DNA of 64,000 nucleotides from Aureispira sp. CCB-E (GTDB lineage Bacteria; Bacteroidota; Bacteroidia; Chitinophagales; Saprospiraceae). Where the stretch lies: NCBI RefSeq assembly GCF_031326345.1, contig NZ_CP133671.1:3906001-3970000 (forward strand), in the 5' to 3' direction. Below the pieces are notes generated by a model. It had not been told where the DNA came from and did no database searches. It worked only from the letters and a program-made list of their open reading frames with translations. Both the position numbers and the translations under genes were made by a program. Numbering within the stretch: position 1 is the first letter of the stretch; each line of letters begins with the position of its first letter. Below, in pieces: positions 55,203 through 63,478 of this stretch.

Positions 55203-55590
55203 GAAAATAGTTAATAGGATGGTCTAGCCATGTATTAATTTATAAAGAAGTACAATCGAAAAGGGCAAAACATATTTACTTGTTGATTGAAACGTACATT
55301 GTTGATTTTTTTTACCAAAAGCCTTAAGGGCTAATAAACTTGTTTTTGGCGTTTTTTAGTTCTTATAGGATAAAAAGTGCTTTTTAAGAACCCTGTTTTA
55401 TATATTAATGTCTGTTTAATGCTTGATTTTTACACGAAAAAAAACTATTTTGAGATTTATTTTTAAGTAAAAACCTCATTTTAAACGTACAAAAGTATCA
55501 ATTTAGGTGTCTTGTAATACTCTTTGGATCTTCCTTCTAAAGAACTCTACAAGAAACTATGTCATTGGTATTTTAAATTAAACAGACAAT
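55203..55590. other. Intergenic region upstream of the SprB-repeat gene
   Basis: This 388-bp AT-rich gap separates the TetR gene from a large T9SS protein on the same strand. No clear terminator with a T tail, no exact TAnnTTTG box and no repeat is seen. A long 5' leader for the downstream gene is possible. Confidence 0.4.
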
Positions 55591-58152
55591 ATGAATAAAA
55601 TACAACAATTTGTTATTTGGGCAATATGTTCAATGACTATTTTTTCTCAATCCTCGCAAGCACAAGTCCTGTACTCCGAAGATTTTGAAGGAACGGGAGG
55701 TGTAATGCCAAGTGGATTGACAATCATTGACAATGATGGAAATGCTAACGCTAATGTAGCCACTTTTGATCAATGGACACTTTCTGGCAGTACTGAAACA
55801 GGAGCAGTAGTAGATTCTGTTGCTGCTGTAACTTCTTGGTTGGATCCAGCGGGTGCAAGTGATGATTGGTTAATTACACCACAAGTATCTGGGATTACTT
55901 CGGCAACTAGTTTGGCTTGGGAAGCAGTGGCAAGAGATCCTAATTTTGCAGATGGTTATGAAGTATGGGTAACTTCAACAATAGCAGGAGCAAGCCCTGT
56001 TATTAGCGATTTTACGACAGGTGGTACAATGGTATTTAACATTGCAGCAGAAGATACATCTTTTGTATCGCATATGATAAGTTTATCTTCTTTTGCAGGG
56101 CAGAGTATCTATGTAGGTTTTCGCAATAATTCTTTTGATAAGTTTATCTTAGAAATTGATGATATTGTTATTGAGAACAATGCTACTGTTACATTAAGTA
56201 CAACGAATACGACTACGAATGCGAGCTGTAATGGTTCTGATGGTACGGCCACTTCTAACCCTTCAGGAGGTATAGCGCCTTATTCTTTTTTATGGGACGC
56301 AAATGCCAATAATCAAACAACGGCAACGGCAACGGGTTTAGCGGCAGGTACTTATATGTTTACTTACACAGATGCAAATGGTGCATCAGATACGAGCAGT
56401 GTCGTTATTGCTAGCGATGGGGTTGTTATATATTCTGAAGATTTTGAAGGTACAGGAGGTGTAATGCCAAGTGGATTGACAATTATTGATAATGATGGAA
56501 ATGCTAATGCTAATGTAGCCACTTTTGATCAATGGACACTTTCTGGTAGCACCGAAACAGGGGCGATAGTAGATTCTGTTGCTGCCGTAACTTCTTGGTT
56601 AGATCCTGCAGGTACAAGTGATGATTGGTTAATTACGCCACAAATATCTGGTGTTGTTTCTGGGGCTAATTTGTCATGGGAGGCAGTAGCAAGAGATCCT
56701 AGTTTTGCAGATGGTTATGAAGTATGGGTGACTTCAACAATAGCAGGAGCGAGCCCTGTTATTAGCGACTTTACGACAGGAGGTACAATGGTATTTAATA
56801 TTGCTGCGGAAGATACTTCTTTTGTTTCACGCACTGTAAGTTTGACAGCATTCGCAGGACAAGATATTTATGTAGCTTTCCGTAACAATTCTTCAGATAA
56901 ATTTATTTTGGAAATTGATGATATTGTTGTCGCCAACCCATGTGTAACGGTTCAATTGACAACAACAAATACAACCACAGATGCTAGTTGTGGAGGAACA
57001 GACGGAACAGCTACCTCTGTGCCATCTGGTGGTGCAGCGCCTTATACTTTCTTGTGGGATGCCAACGCAGGCAACCAAACAACAGCAACAGCAACAGGTT
57101 TAGCAGCTGGTACGTACATGTTTACTTATACAGATGCCAACGGTATTTCTGCGACAAGTAGTGTTGTTATTTCTAACCCTAATGCTCCAGTTGGATCTGC
57201 TTCTGTTACTTCTAACTACAATGGAGCGGATATAAGCTGTAATGGTTTGTCTGATGGAGAAGCAACGGTAACAGCAACGGGAGGTACAGGAGTATATACT
57301 TACCAATGGGATGCTAATGCCAATAATCAAACGACAGCAACAGCAACAGGTTTGTCAGCTGGAATGTACATGGTAACAACGACAGATGCTTTGAGTTGTT
57401 TGACAATTGATACGGTTGTTGTTACAGAACCAGGAGTACTTGTTGCGAGTATAGGAACACCTGTAAATGTATCTTGTAATGGTGGTAACGATGGATCTAT
57501 TACAACTTCAGTATCAGGTGGAACAAGTCCATATATTTATGCATGGAGTAATAGTGCCACTACATCGGACTTATTAGGATTGTCAGCAGGTACTTATTCT
57601 GGTACAATTACAGATGCGAATGGTTGTACAGACGTTGCAGGAGGAACTATAACAGAACCAATGCTGCTTGTTGCATTTATTTTAGATAATGGTGATGGTA
57701 CTGCTACGGCTTCTGCTACAGGTGGCGTAGGTGGGTATACTTACCAATGGGATGCTGCTGCTAACAACCAAACTACGGCTACCGCTACTGGTTTGACAAA
57801 TAACACAACATATGGCGTAACGGTAACAGATGCGAATGGTTGTACTAGTGATACTACTGTTACAGTAACTATTGTTGGGGTTGAAGGTATTGCTAATTTG
57901 AATAATTTGAGTATGTATCCTAATCCAGCAAATGCTAATGTATTTGTTGACTTAGACCTAGAAAAAAGCTCTGATGTTACTATTCGTGTTATGAATACAA
58001 TGGGACAAACGGTTTTAGAGAAACAATTGGGTACTGTAGTGTCAAGACGCATTGAGCTGAGTACAAAAGACTTGACAACAGGTGTTTACATGGTACAGTT
58101 TGTTATTGGTGAGCAGTCAATCACGGAACGATTGGTTGTAAATAAAAAATAA
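55591..58152 (+). CDS. Large T9SS surface protein with two choice-of-anchor J domains and SprB repeats
   Basis: The 853-residue protein has a signal peptide ending SQAQ. Two near-identical 253-residue units follow (from residues 26 and 279), each with a cleaved-adhesin/choice-of-anchor-J beta-jellyroll (YSEDFEGTGGVMPSGLTI, FILEIDDIVI) and one SprB-type repeat. In total five SprB-like repeats are seen, four of them containing WDANANNQTTATATGL-type sequence and one WSNSATTSDLLGLSAGTY. The end is a T9SS sorting domain (LSMYPNPANANVFVD to ERLVVNKK). SprB-repeat proteins are adhesins used in gliding and attachment; an adhesive role here is inferred. Confidence 0.88.
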   Translation: MNKIQQFVIWAICSMTIFSQSSQAQVLYSEDFEGTGGVMPSGLTIIDNDGNANANVATFDQWTLSGSTETGAVVDSVAAVTSWLDPAGASDDWLITPQVSGITSATSLAWEAVARDPNFADGYEVWVTSTIAGASPVISDFTTGGTMVFNIAAEDTSFVSHMISLSSFAGQSIYVGFRNNSFDKFILEIDDIVIENNATVTLSTTNTTTNASCNGSDGTATSNPSGGIAPYSFLWDANANNQTTATATGLAAGTYMFTYTDANGASDTSSVVIASDGVVIYSEDFEGTGGVMPSGLTIIDNDGNANANVATFDQWTLSGSTETGAIVDSVAAVTSWLDPAGTSDDWLITPQISGVVSGANLSWEAVARDPSFADGYEVWVTSTIAGASPVISDFTTGGTMVFNIAAEDTSFVSRTVSLTAFAGQDIYVAFRNNSSDKFILEIDDIVVANPCVTVQLTTTNTTTDASCGGTDGTATSVPSGGAAPYTFLWDANAGNQTTATATGLAAGTYMFTYTDANGISATSSVVISNPNAPVGSASVTSNYNGADISCNGLSDGEATVTATGGTGVYTYQWDANANNQTTATATGLSAGMYMVTTTDALSCLTIDTVVVTEPGVLVASIGTPVNVSCNGGNDGSITTSVSGGTSPYIYAWSNSATTSDLLGLSAGTYSGTITDANGCTDVAGGTITEPMLLVAFILDNGDGTATASATGGVGGYTYQWDAAANNQTTATATGLTNNTTYGVTVTDANGCTSDTTVTVTIVGVEGIANLNNLSMYPNPANANVFVDLDLEKSSDVTIRVMNTMGQTVLEKQLGTVVSRRIELSTKDLTTGVYMVQFVIGEQSITERLVVNKK
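55666..57174 (+). repeat. Tandem duplication of about 750 bp inside the SprB-repeat gene
   Basis: Unit 1 starts at 55666 and unit 2 at 56425, a period of 759 bp. The copies share long blocks such as gaagattttgaagg and ggtgtaatgccaagtgga with mostly third-position changes. The high DNA identity points to a fairly recent duplication or ongoing gene conversion. Confidence 0.8.
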
Positions 58153-58187
58153 CTAATAAATAACAGATATCACCTGTTTTTGTAAAA

Positions 58188-58227
58188 TAAAAGGGCTCTT
58201 GGAAGATTAAATTCCAAGAGCCTTTTC
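58188..58227. terminator. Bidirectional terminator between convergent SprB and LRR genes
   Basis: The arms ggctcttgga (58194-58203) and tccaagagcc (58213-58222) are perfect, with a 9-nt loop, flanked by aaaataaaag on the left and ttttct on the right, so both strands have a T-rich tail. Confidence 0.82.
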
Positions 58228-58261
58228 TATTCTTATGAATAGAACTTTCGTCGGTATTCGG

Positions 58262-59341
58262 TTAGTTTTTGATAATTCGAAATGTTTGTTGAGCGCTCTT
58301 TGTTTGGATTTTAATGAGATATACGCCTTTAGGACCTTCGAGTTGTATTTCTGTTTCTGAAACATTGTTGAACTTCTTTTCAAAAAGAACTTGCCCAACT
58401 AAATTCATTACTTGAATGGCTGCTTTGGGATAGACTGTTCCCAAGTTTATGTTGACTAGGTTGGAGGTAGGATTGGGAGAAATCGTTGCCCCTGATATAG
58501 TTGAAACAGTTTGAAAACTATTGATAAGGGTGCAATCGTTACTAAAATAAGCCCCCGCATCTATATCAGCCCAATTGTTGGCAGAAAAAGTAGAATCATC
58601 TACTTGAATGCAAGTTAGATTTGGATTGTTGGTTGCATTGAATAGCATGAAGTTAGTGTTGTTGCCATTTTTTACATCCAAATCTAGAAGTTGATTGTTG
58701 TAACAGTTTAAAATAACTAGGTCAGTATTTTGACTCATATCCAAACTACTGAGTTGATTGTTGTAGCAGTTTAAATTTGTTAAATCAGCATTCTGACTTA
58801 GATCTAGTGTTGTTAGTTGATTGTGGTCACAATCAAGTCTTCTCAACGCTGTATTTTGGTGGAGATCTAGATTTGCCAATTGATTATGATCGCATTTGAA
58901 TTTACTTAAACTGGTGTTTTGGCTAATGTCTAAATTTGTCAATTGGTTGTAAGAACATTTTAGTTCAATCAAATTGGTGTTTTGAACAAGATTTATATTC
59001 GTTAGTTGATTGTTGTCACAGTCTAAATGCGTAAGATTAACATTTTGACTTAAGTCTAAGCCACTTAGTTGGTTACTATAACATTCTAACTCTGTTAAAT
59101 TAATAAAGGTCTCTATGCCTGTTAGATCGGTTATATTTAAATTGTAGCAATCTATTTTCCCATTAAATGCATTGGCTTCACTAACTTGTATTTCTGTGTC
59201 ATTATTGGTGTTAATATTACTATTAGCCACTAAATAGGCTTTGAAATTGGCATCAGGAATATTGACATTTTGTGCATTCAAGGGGGAATAAGCAACTGTA
59301 AAATACAAGGCAAAAACGCCAATTGTTTTGGATAGTTTCAT
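58262..59341 (-). CDS. Leucine-rich-repeat surface protein with T9SS sorting domain
   Basis: The 359-residue protein has a signal peptide ending LNAQ and then NIPDANFKAYLVAN, a common start of internalin-like proteins. About seven leucine-rich repeats of 21 residues follow (LTHLDCDNNQLTNINLVQN), with C-x-x-N-Q-L in each turn. The last 75 residues form a T9SS sorting domain (ATISPNPTSNLVNINL to TFRIIKN). A role in protein-protein or cell-surface binding is likely but not shown. It is convergent with the SprB-repeat gene. Confidence 0.88.
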   Translation of the reverse strand: MKLSKTIGVFALYFTVAYSPLNAQNVNIPDANFKAYLVANSNINTNNDTEIQVSEANAFNGKIDCYNLNITDLTGIETFINLTELECYSNQLSGLDLSQNVNLTHLDCDNNQLTNINLVQNTNLIELKCSYNQLTNLDISQNTSLSKFKCDHNQLANLDLHQNTALRRLDCDHNQLTTLDLSQNADLTNLNCYNNQLSSLDMSQNTDLVILNCYNNQLLDLDVKNGNNTNFMLFNATNNPNLTCIQVDDSTFSANNWADIDAGAYFSNDCTLINSFQTVSTISGATISPNPTSNLVNINLGTVYPKAAIQVMNLVGQVLFEKKFNNVSETEIQLEGPKGVYLIKIQTKSAQQTFRIIKN

Positions 59342-59501
59342 TTCTATGATTTTAGATATTTTTAAGATTTTTGATGAACAAATATACCATAATCATAGGG
59401 AAAAGAGGTATTATAATTAAGCTTTAACCTATCCAGTTAATGGATAGGTGTGCTTAAATGAAAATAGTTTGTAAGCCTTTGTACAGCGTACGTTGATGTG
59501 A

Positions 59502-59894
59502 TTATTTGATATTGAAGTTAAGCGGGTTGACATGAATAGGAATCCGTTCTCCTTGGCAATGTACTTTTACATTAATAAAAATATATTTATCTCCTTTTTC
59601 TGCTTGCTGGACAGAGGCTTGTATCGGAGGTGAAAAGGTAGCACAGGTGCCTTTGTAGATGGCGATGTCTTTTGTAAGAGAAATGTGGTACAACGTATAG
59701 TGAGATACGGCACAGGAATGATTGGTAGTATCTATATGTAAACCATCGTATTTCGAAAATTCATGAGAAAAAATGGAGCCACTTGTTTGTCCATTTAAAG
59801 TAACGACAGGAATGACCCGATAGGCAAAAGACGAACAAAACAGAAGAATGAATATTCCAATACCTATTTTCCAGAAATATGTTAAACTGCTCAT
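59502..59894 (-). CDS. Small GldM C-terminal-domain-like exported protein
   Basis: The 130-residue protein has an N-terminal hydrophobic segment (IGIGIFILLFCSSFAY), a signal peptide or anchor. The rest resembles the last beta domain of GldM: NHSCAVSHYTLYHIS, then KGDKYIFINVKVHCQGERI and the ending NPLNFNIK, which recalls the GldM C-terminal consensus around ...VYFDNIKAKGPDG... LSPIVFKI. Full GldM is a T9SS motor component, about four times longer. A lone domain could be a partner or regulator of the T9SS trans-envelope complex. The resemblance is by eye only. Two Cys pairs may form disulfides. Confidence 0.55.
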   Translation of the reverse strand: MSSLTYFWKIGIGIFILLFCSSFAYRVIPVVTLNGQTSGSIFSHEFSKYDGLHIDTTNHSCAVSHYTLYHISLTKDIAIYKGTCATFSPPIQASVQQAEKGDKYIFINVKVHCQGERIPIHVNPLNFNIK

Positions 59895-60212
59895 AGTATG
59901 GTGTTTTTATGATAAAATATTGAACAGAACTATTAGGAGGTTGGGTGGGAGTGACTTAAGGAGGGAGATTGAGCATGAGAATTGGTTGGTTTAAGAATGA
60001 TTGGGCAATTGTTGATGTAGACATTGCCAATGTATTTATAACTGTTTCTTAAGAGAAATTATTGTATTGTTAAAGAATTATCAACTCTTAAGGATTGTTC
60101 ACTATTCCTTTTTTTTTATTCAAAAAGTAAAAAATAGCAGCTTATTGTATTTAAATAACTGTATATTATACTTGGTATTTTTTTAAAATAATACGCTACA
60201 AAACAAAAAAAG

Positions 60213-60226
60213 CGAACAGTTGTTCG
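60213..60226. promoter_or_regulatory. SOS-box-like inverted repeat CGAACAGTTGTTCG
   Basis: The half-sites CGAACA and TGTTCG are perfect inverted repeats around GT. The whole matches the Gram-positive LexA (DinR) consensus CGAAC-N4-GTTCG exactly. It directly abuts the -7 box at 60227, where a bound repressor would block the promoter. Whether this genome encodes a LexA of that specificity cannot be seen from the window. Confidence 0.5.
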
Positions 60227-60234
60227 TATATTTG
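60227..60234 (+). promoter_or_regulatory. Candidate -7 box (TATATTTG) of the E1 gene
   Basis: This exact TAnnTTTG match lies 26 nt upstream of the ATG at 60261, directly next to the inverted repeat at 60213. No clear -33 element is seen. Confidence 0.5.
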
Positions 60235-60260
60235 GAGAAACAAAATAATCGTCTAGTACT

Positions 60261-62375
60261 ATGTCAAAAACCAAAACACCAACTAAAAGAACCAAAACGA
60301 TTTCAAAACCAATGAGTAAGGTGACTAAAAAAACTTTAGAAGAAGCGTTTCGTTTGATGGCTACTGCTAAAACAATGGCCGAAACCTATGAAGCAAATGT
60401 TAAAGTTGCCTCTAAGTACGTGCATGCAACTTCTAGAGGACACGAAGCAATTCAATTAGCATTAGGGTTGCAATTAAAATCGCAAGATTTTGTAGCACCT
60501 TATTATCGAGACGATTCTATTTTATTGGGAATTGGTATGACTCCTTATGAGTTAATGCTACAGGTATTGGCCAAACGAGATGATCCATTCTCAGGAGGAA
60601 GAACTTATTATTCTCATCCTAGTTTGAAAGATGATGATAAGCCTAAAATTCCACATCAATCTTCTGCTACAGGGATGCAAGCCATTCCAACGACAGGGGT
60701 AGCAATGGGAGTGCAGTATAAAGAAAATCAAAATTTAGTGGAAGATACCAAGGATGCGGATAAACCGATTGTTGTTTGTTCTTTGGGAGATGCTTCAGTA
60801 ACAGAAGGTGAAGTTTCTGAGGCGTTCCAAATGGCAGCATTAAAACAATTGCCGATTCTTTATTTGGTACAAGATAACGATTGGGATATTTCGGCAAGTG
60901 CCGATGAAATCCGTGCGCAGAATGCTTATGAGTTTATACAAGGATTTAAGGGAATAGAGGCTATTAGTATTAATGGCAATGACTTTATAGAATGTTATAC
61001 GGCATTAAAAGAAGTTATTACAAAAATAAGAAAAGAGCGTCGCCCATTTTTGGTACATGCCAAAGTACCCTTGCTAAACCACCACACATCAGGTGTTCGA
61101 ATGGAGTGGTATAGAGATGATTTAGAGGAACATAAAACTCGTGATCCTTATCCGATTATGATTCAACAGCTGCTAGACGCTGGTTTTACAGAAAAGAAAA
61201 TCTCAGCGATCGAAGAAGAGGTAAAAGAGGTTGTTTTGGCAGATTTTGAGCGAGCATTAGCGGCTGAAGATCCTCGCCCTGAAGATTTATTGACGCATGA
61301 TTTTGCACCAACAACGGTTACGGAGGAGACTGGAATTAGACAACCAGATGGGGCAGAGGCAACAGTAATGGTAGATAGTGCTTTGACAGCAGTAGAAGAA
61401 TTGATGCGCAAGCACCCTGAATGTTTGCTATATGGTCAAGATGTAGGCGGGCGATTGGGCGGTGTATTTCGTGAGGCAGCTACTCTGGCTCAAAAATTTG
61501 GAGATGGCCGAGTGTTTAATACCCCTATTCAGGAGGCATTTATTATTGGTTCAACAGTGGGTATGTCCGCAGTAGGCTTGAAGCCAATTGTTGAGGTACA
61601 ATTTGCAGATTATATTTGGCCTGGTCTAAATCAATTGTTTACAGAGGTGAGCCGTTCTTGTTATTTATCCAATGGAAAATGGCCTGTTAGCATGATTTTA
61701 AGAGTACCAATTGGTGCTTATGGCAGCGGTGGACCTTATCACTCTTCTAGTGTAGAATCTGTTGTCGCTAATATCAAAGGAGTCAAAATTGCTTACCCTA
61801 GCAATGGGGCAGACTTAAAAGGATTGATGAAAGCGGCTTATTATGATCCTAACCCTGTGGTTATTTTTGAACACAAAGGACTTTATTGGTCTAAAGTAAA
61901 GGGAACAGAAACCGCACGAACGGTACTACCTGATGAAAACTATATGATTCCATTTGGACAGGCAGCGATAACTGTACAAGCAGATGCTGAACAGGTTGAA
62001 AAGGGGAAGTCTATTGCTGTTGTTACGTATGGTATGGGGGTACACTGGGCATTGAATGCAGCAAAGAATTTGGATGGTCGTGTTGAAATTATTGATTTAC
62101 GGACATTGTATCCATTAGATACAGCTACTATTTTTGATGCAGTTAAAAAACATGGTAGGTGTTTGGTGGTAACAGAAGAGGCTGTTAATTGTACCTTTGC
62201 TCAAAGTGTTGCTGCTAGAATCCAAGAGAATTGCTTTGAATATTTGGATGCTCCTGTGCGAACACTCGGTTCAATTGACGTTCCTGCAATTCCATTAAAC
62301 CAAGTTTTAGAAAAAACAATGTTGCCGTCTACTCAAAAAGTAGAGGACGCTATTCTCAACTTGTTAGAATATTAG
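60261..62375 (+). CDS. Fused alpha-beta E1 component of a 2-oxoacid dehydrogenase (branched-chain type)
   Basis: The 704-residue protein joins E1-alpha and E1-beta in one chain. The alpha half (to about residue 340) binds thiamine diphosphate: GDASVTEGEVSEAFQMAAL, ending in QDNDWDIS where GDG...N is usual, and shows SRGHEAIQLALG and DDSILLGIG. The beta half has GQDVGGRLGGVFREAATLAQ, TPIQEAFIIGSTVGMSAVG, VEVQFADYIWPGLNQLF and HSSSVESVVANIKGVKIAYP. It decarboxylates 2-oxoacids and passes the acyl group to E2 lipoyl domains; branched-chain specificity is likely from the beta half. E2 and E3 genes are not in the window. The N-terminal 20 residues are Lys/Thr-rich. Confidence 0.9.
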   Translation: MSKTKTPTKRTKTISKPMSKVTKKTLEEAFRLMATAKTMAETYEANVKVASKYVHATSRGHEAIQLALGLQLKSQDFVAPYYRDDSILLGIGMTPYELMLQVLAKRDDPFSGGRTYYSHPSLKDDDKPKIPHQSSATGMQAIPTTGVAMGVQYKENQNLVEDTKDADKPIVVCSLGDASVTEGEVSEAFQMAALKQLPILYLVQDNDWDISASADEIRAQNAYEFIQGFKGIEAISINGNDFIECYTALKEVITKIRKERRPFLVHAKVPLLNHHTSGVRMEWYRDDLEEHKTRDPYPIMIQQLLDAGFTEKKISAIEEEVKEVVLADFERALAAEDPRPEDLLTHDFAPTTVTEETGIRQPDGAEATVMVDSALTAVEELMRKHPECLLYGQDVGGRLGGVFREAATLAQKFGDGRVFNTPIQEAFIIGSTVGMSAVGLKPIVEVQFADYIWPGLNQLFTEVSRSCYLSNGKWPVSMILRVPIGAYGSGGPYHSSSVESVVANIKGVKIAYPSNGADLKGLMKAAYYDPNPVVIFEHKGLYWSKVKGTETARTVLPDENYMIPFGQAAITVQADAEQVEKGKSIAVVTYGMGVHWALNAAKNLDGRVEIIDLRTLYPLDTATIFDAVKKHGRCLVVTEEAVNCTFAQSVAARIQENCFEYLDAPVRTLGSIDVPAIPLNQVLEKTMLPSTQKVEDAILNLLEY

Positions 62376-62602
62376 ATTAAAACTAGTTGGAGACTTTTAT
62401 AGCGTGGTTTTAAACCAAAAGGGTTTAAAATAAAATTGGAGAAACAACCAATTTAATATTGAAATAAAAAGAAATGAACAGAATGCTAATTTAGTGATTT
62501 AAATCATTTTAGGACTTATGAAATGTCTTTTTTTCTTAGTTAGAATAAAGGTAATATTGCATTATAAGAAATATTTAATCATGCTTAATTACTAATAACA
62601 TT

Positions 62603-63424
62603 ATGAAAAAAATACTCGTTCCATTCAATTTTTCAGTTTCATCAAGTTGGGGCTTTTGTTATGCTTATGAATTAGCGGCATCTATTGGTGCTGAGATTAT
62701 TGTAGTGAATATGTATACGGCTGCTATGGAGTCTACTTATTCCTTAGAAAAACTGCAAGCCAACGCACATAAAAGAAAGCTAGAAATCTTAGAACATTTA
62801 AAAGCAGCAACGCAGTATCCGACAGCTTCTCAATCTGTAAAAGTGTCTTATGATATTGACTATGGTTTGAAGGATGATATTACTTTGTATGCCAAACGCC
62901 AAGATGTGGATTTGATTGTGATGGGAACGGATGGCAATGATAAAGTTTTGAATAAGCTTTGGGGAAGTAATACAAGTGCTGTCATTAACAATGCACACTG
63001 TCCTGTATTGGCGATTCCTAATGGGACTAGTTTTAAGTCGGTAAAAACGATAGCGTATGCCACTAATTTTGATGAAAAAGACATAGAGTCAATCACGCAA
63101 TTAGGGCGTGTTGCTGAGGCAACCAATGCAACTTTATTCTGTGTGCATGTCAATCTATTTAGCGAGGCTCCAAAGACCGAGGAGGCAGCAGTTTTTGAAA
63201 CAAAACTACAAGCTAATCTACCTGATTTGCCAATCGTATTTCATGCTTGGAGTGCACATAATGTAGAAGATGGTTTGGAAATTTTTTGTCGGGTAAACCA
63301 AATAGATATGTTAGCTATGTTGACTCACAATCGTTCTACTTGGGACAAGTTGTTTGGAGAGCATAGTGTGACAAAATCAATGGCAATGCGGAATAAACTA
63401 CCTTTGCTAGCGTTTCACGGATAA
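62603..63424 (+). CDS. Universal stress protein with two Usp domains
   Basis: The 273-residue protein has two tandem UspA folds, about residues 1-145 and 150-273. The first carries the ATP-binding-type segment IVMGTDGNDKVLNKLWGSNTS followed by VLAIP; the second lacks a clear glycine-rich motif. The start KKILVPFNFSVSSSWGFCYA is typical. Such proteins are induced by stress or starvation and bind nucleotides. The next gene is a closely related paralogue in the same direction. Confidence 0.88.
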   Translation: MKKILVPFNFSVSSSWGFCYAYELAASIGAEIIVVNMYTAAMESTYSLEKLQANAHKRKLEILEHLKAATQYPTASQSVKVSYDIDYGLKDDITLYAKRQDVDLIVMGTDGNDKVLNKLWGSNTSAVINNAHCPVLAIPNGTSFKSVKTIAYATNFDEKDIESITQLGRVAEATNATLFCVHVNLFSEAPKTEEAAVFETKLQANLPDLPIVFHAWSAHNVEDGLEIFCRVNQIDMLAMLTHNRSTWDKLFGEHSVTKSMAMRNKLPLLAFHG

Positions 63425-63478
63425 AATATTGTAGTATACGGAAGTGGATTTTTAAGATATAAAAAACATAGGAACATC

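Larger units (their letters stand above)
59895..60260. other. Divergent intergenic region upstream of the E1 gene
   Basis: This 366-bp gap holds the promoter region of the fused E1 gene near its right end (60213-60234, listed separately). The left part serves the small GldM-C-like gene. No other repeat or hairpin is notable. Confidence 0.45.

Noticed and set aside
58680-59090. Regular repeats near 58.7-59.1 kb as a CRISPR array
   Set aside because: They are the 63-bp codon-phased units of a leucine-rich-repeat gene.
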